From the NCBI GenBank assembly GCA_005882235.1, contig VBCT01000079.1, positions 1 to 6,242 on the forward strand: 6,242 bases of DNA, read 5' to 3'. This DNA comes from Betaproteobacteria bacterium (GTDB lineage Bacteria > Pseudomonadota > Gammaproteobacteria > Burkholderiales > SG8-39). The translations under genes were made by a program, and so were the position numbers. The notes under the pieces are model-generated. The model worked only from the letters and a program-made list of their open reading frames with translations, made no database searches and was not told where the DNA came from. Within the stretch, counting starts at the first letter, position 1. Every line of letters begins with the position of its first letter. Shown piece after piece: positions 5,040-6,242 of this stretch.

Positions 5040-6242
5040 TGCCTTACGATGTCGTCATCGTCGGCGGCGGACACAACGGCCTGGTCTGCGCCTGCTATCT
5101 CGCCGGCGCCGGTCTCAAGGTAAGGGTGCTCGAGCGCCGCGCCCTCGTCGGCGGAGCGGCGGTCACCGAGGAATTCGCCCCGGGCTTTCGCAACTCCACG
5201 GCCGCCTATACCGTGAGCCTGCTCAACCCCAAGGTGATCCGCGAGCTGCGGCTTGCCGAGCATGGATTGAGAATCGTCGAACGGCCGTTCGCCAATTTTC
5301 TCCCGCTTCCCGACGGACGCTGCTTCAGGCTCGGTCCGACAACGGCCGACACGCAGAAGGAGCTCTCCCGCTTCTCACGGCGCGACGCCGAGCGCCTGCC
5401 CGATTACTACCGGACGATCGAGGAGGCGGCCGACACGCTGCGCGCGCTCGTCCTCGAGACACCTCCCAACCTCGGCATGAGCTGGCGCAGCGGCTTGCGC
5501 GCGCTCGCGCTCGGCGGGAAGCTTGCGCTCCTTTCGCGCCGCTCGCAGCGCGATCTGTGGGAGATCGTCACGAAGAGCGCGGGCGAGCTGCTCGACTGGT
5601 GGTTCGAGAGCGACCCGATCAAGGCGGTGTTCGGATTCGACTCGCAAGTCGGGCACTTCGCGAGCCCTTACTCGCCCGGCTCCGCCTACGTGCTGCTGCA
5701 CCACGCCTTCGGCGAAGTCAACGGCAAGCGCGGCACCTGGGGACACGCGCTCGGCGGCATGGGCGCGGTGAGCGACGCGATCGCGAAGGAAGCGCGCGCG
5801 CGCGGCGTGGAGATCACGACCGGAGCCGAGGTGCTCGCCGTGCGGGTGAAGGGCGGCCATGCCGCCGGTGTCGCACTCGCAGACGGAACCGAGCTCGAGG
5901 CGAGGGCCGTCGCGGGAGCGGTGAACCCGAAGCTGCTTTACCTCAAGATGCTCGAGCCGGGCGCGCTCGACTCCGAATTCCGCTCGAGAATCGAGCGCTG
6001 GCGCTGCGCCTCGGGATCGTTCCGCATGAACGTCGCGCTCTCGGAGCTGCCCGATTTCACCTGCGCTCCCGGGAAGCACGCGCAACCTCACCACAGCGCC
6101 GGGATCATCATCGCGCCTTCGCTCGTTTACATGGAGCGCGCCTACTTCGACGCGCGCACGATGGGCTACGCGCGCGAGCCCATCGTAGAGATGCTGATTC
6201 CGAGCACCGTCGACCCCGGTCTCGCGCCGCCGGGAAAACACG
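5039..6242 (+). CDS. FAD-dependent oxidoreductase, phytoene dehydrogenase/PYROXD2-like (3' end outside window)
   Basis: The visible 401 codons are open throughout. The N-terminus begins MPYDVVIVGGGHNGLV, a dinucleotide-binding beta-alpha-beta unit with G9-x-G11-x-x-G14, followed by Glu32 in VRVLERR, which should hold the ADP ribose of FAD. Then come VGGAAVTEEFAPGF (37-50), STAAYTVSLLNPKV and LRLAEHGL. This HNGLV...GGAAVTEE...SLL.P...HGL pattern resembles the PYROXD2-type branch of the phytoene dehydrogenase superfamily. A second hallmark region includes LLDWWFESDPIKAVFGFD, SPGSAYVLLHHAFGEVNG and GTWGHALGGMGAVSDAIA. No membrane segment is obvious. Relatives usually exceed 500 residues, so roughly the last quarter is missing. 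The GTG start shares one base with the metW TAG (TAGTG) and has GAGAAG 8 bases upstream, implying translational coupling to metXW. Substrate and pathway are unknown; a direct role in methionine synthesis is not implied by the family. Confidence 0.88.
   Translation, partial: MPYDVVIVGGGHNGLVCACYLAGAGLKVRVLERRALVGGAAVTEEFAPGFRNSTAAYTVSLLNPKVIRELRLAEHGLRIVERPFANFLPLPDGRCFRLGPTTADTQKELSRFSRRDAERLPDYYRTIEEAADTLRALVLETPPNLGMSWRSGLRALALGGKLALLSRRSQRDLWEIVTKSAGELLDWWFESDPIKAVFGFDSQVGHFASPYSPGSAYVLLHHAFGEVNGKRGTWGHALGGMGAVSDAIAKEARARGVEITTGAEVLAVRVKGGHAAGVALADGTELEARAVAGAVNPKLLYLKMLEPGALDSEFRSRIERWRCASGSFRMNVALSELPDFTCAPGKHAQPHHSAGIIIAPSLVYMERAYFDARTMGYAREPIVEMLIPSTVDPGLAPPGKH

Noticed and set aside
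5759..5761. Internal ATG as a start for a separate short gene within the oxidoreductase region
   Set aside because: The frame from GTG 5039 is open and carries continuous family motifs on both sides of this point, so there is one gene.
5375..6241. A 288-codon - strand open frame opposite the oxidoreductase gene
   Set aside because: Same cause: it mirrors the codon bias of the + strand flavoprotein, whose FAD-binding motifs are clear. The composition is low-complexity Arg/Ala/Val.

Overview
The window is GC-rich, densely coded DNA, and every supported gene lies on the + strand. It looks like a chromosomal segment of a betaproteobacterium. The main clue is the order gshB, a stand-alone mannose-family PTS EIIA, HPr and Enzyme I, which is characteristic of that class. 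The MetX and MetW proteins and the codon usage fit as well. Assignment below class level is not possible from this sequence. I see no mobile element, tRNA, rRNA or CRISPR array.

Layout: (1) Bases 2-241 are the 3' end of glutathione synthetase (gshB). (2) Bases 254-2679 hold a compact phosphotransfer operon: a soluble EIIA of the mannose family, HPr (ptsH, overlapping the EIIA gene by 20 bp) and Enzyme I (ptsI). No EIIB or EIIC permease gene is present. The three proteins form a PEP -> EI -> HPr -> EIIA relay that is more likely regulatory than a sugar importer. (3) Bases 2713-3150 encode a small conserved-looking protein of unknown function. (4) Bases 3130-3282 form the control region of the methionine genes. 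It has a candidate promoter, a SAM-II (SAM_alpha) riboswitch aptamer with an extra hairpin, and an intrinsic terminator whose U-tract runs straight into the metX start codon. (5) Bases 3283-5039 are metX and metW, coupled by an ATGA overlap. (6) Bases 5039-6242 are the 5' part of an FAD-dependent oxidoreductase of the phytoene dehydrogenase/PYROXD2 type. It starts with GTG, overlaps the metW stop codon by one base, and runs off the window.

The most rewarding element is the metX leader. The 3' core of the SAM-II aptamer (TGCTAAA) is an exact inverted repeat of the 5' arm of the terminator (TTTAGCA), so the aptamer pseudoknot and an antiterminator compete for the same bases. This predicts that SAM binding frees the terminator and stops transcription just before metX. 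When SAM is scarce, metX, metW and probably the oxidoreductase are transcribed. This reading rests on base-pairing done by eye and on remembered SAM-II conservation, not on a covariance-model search.
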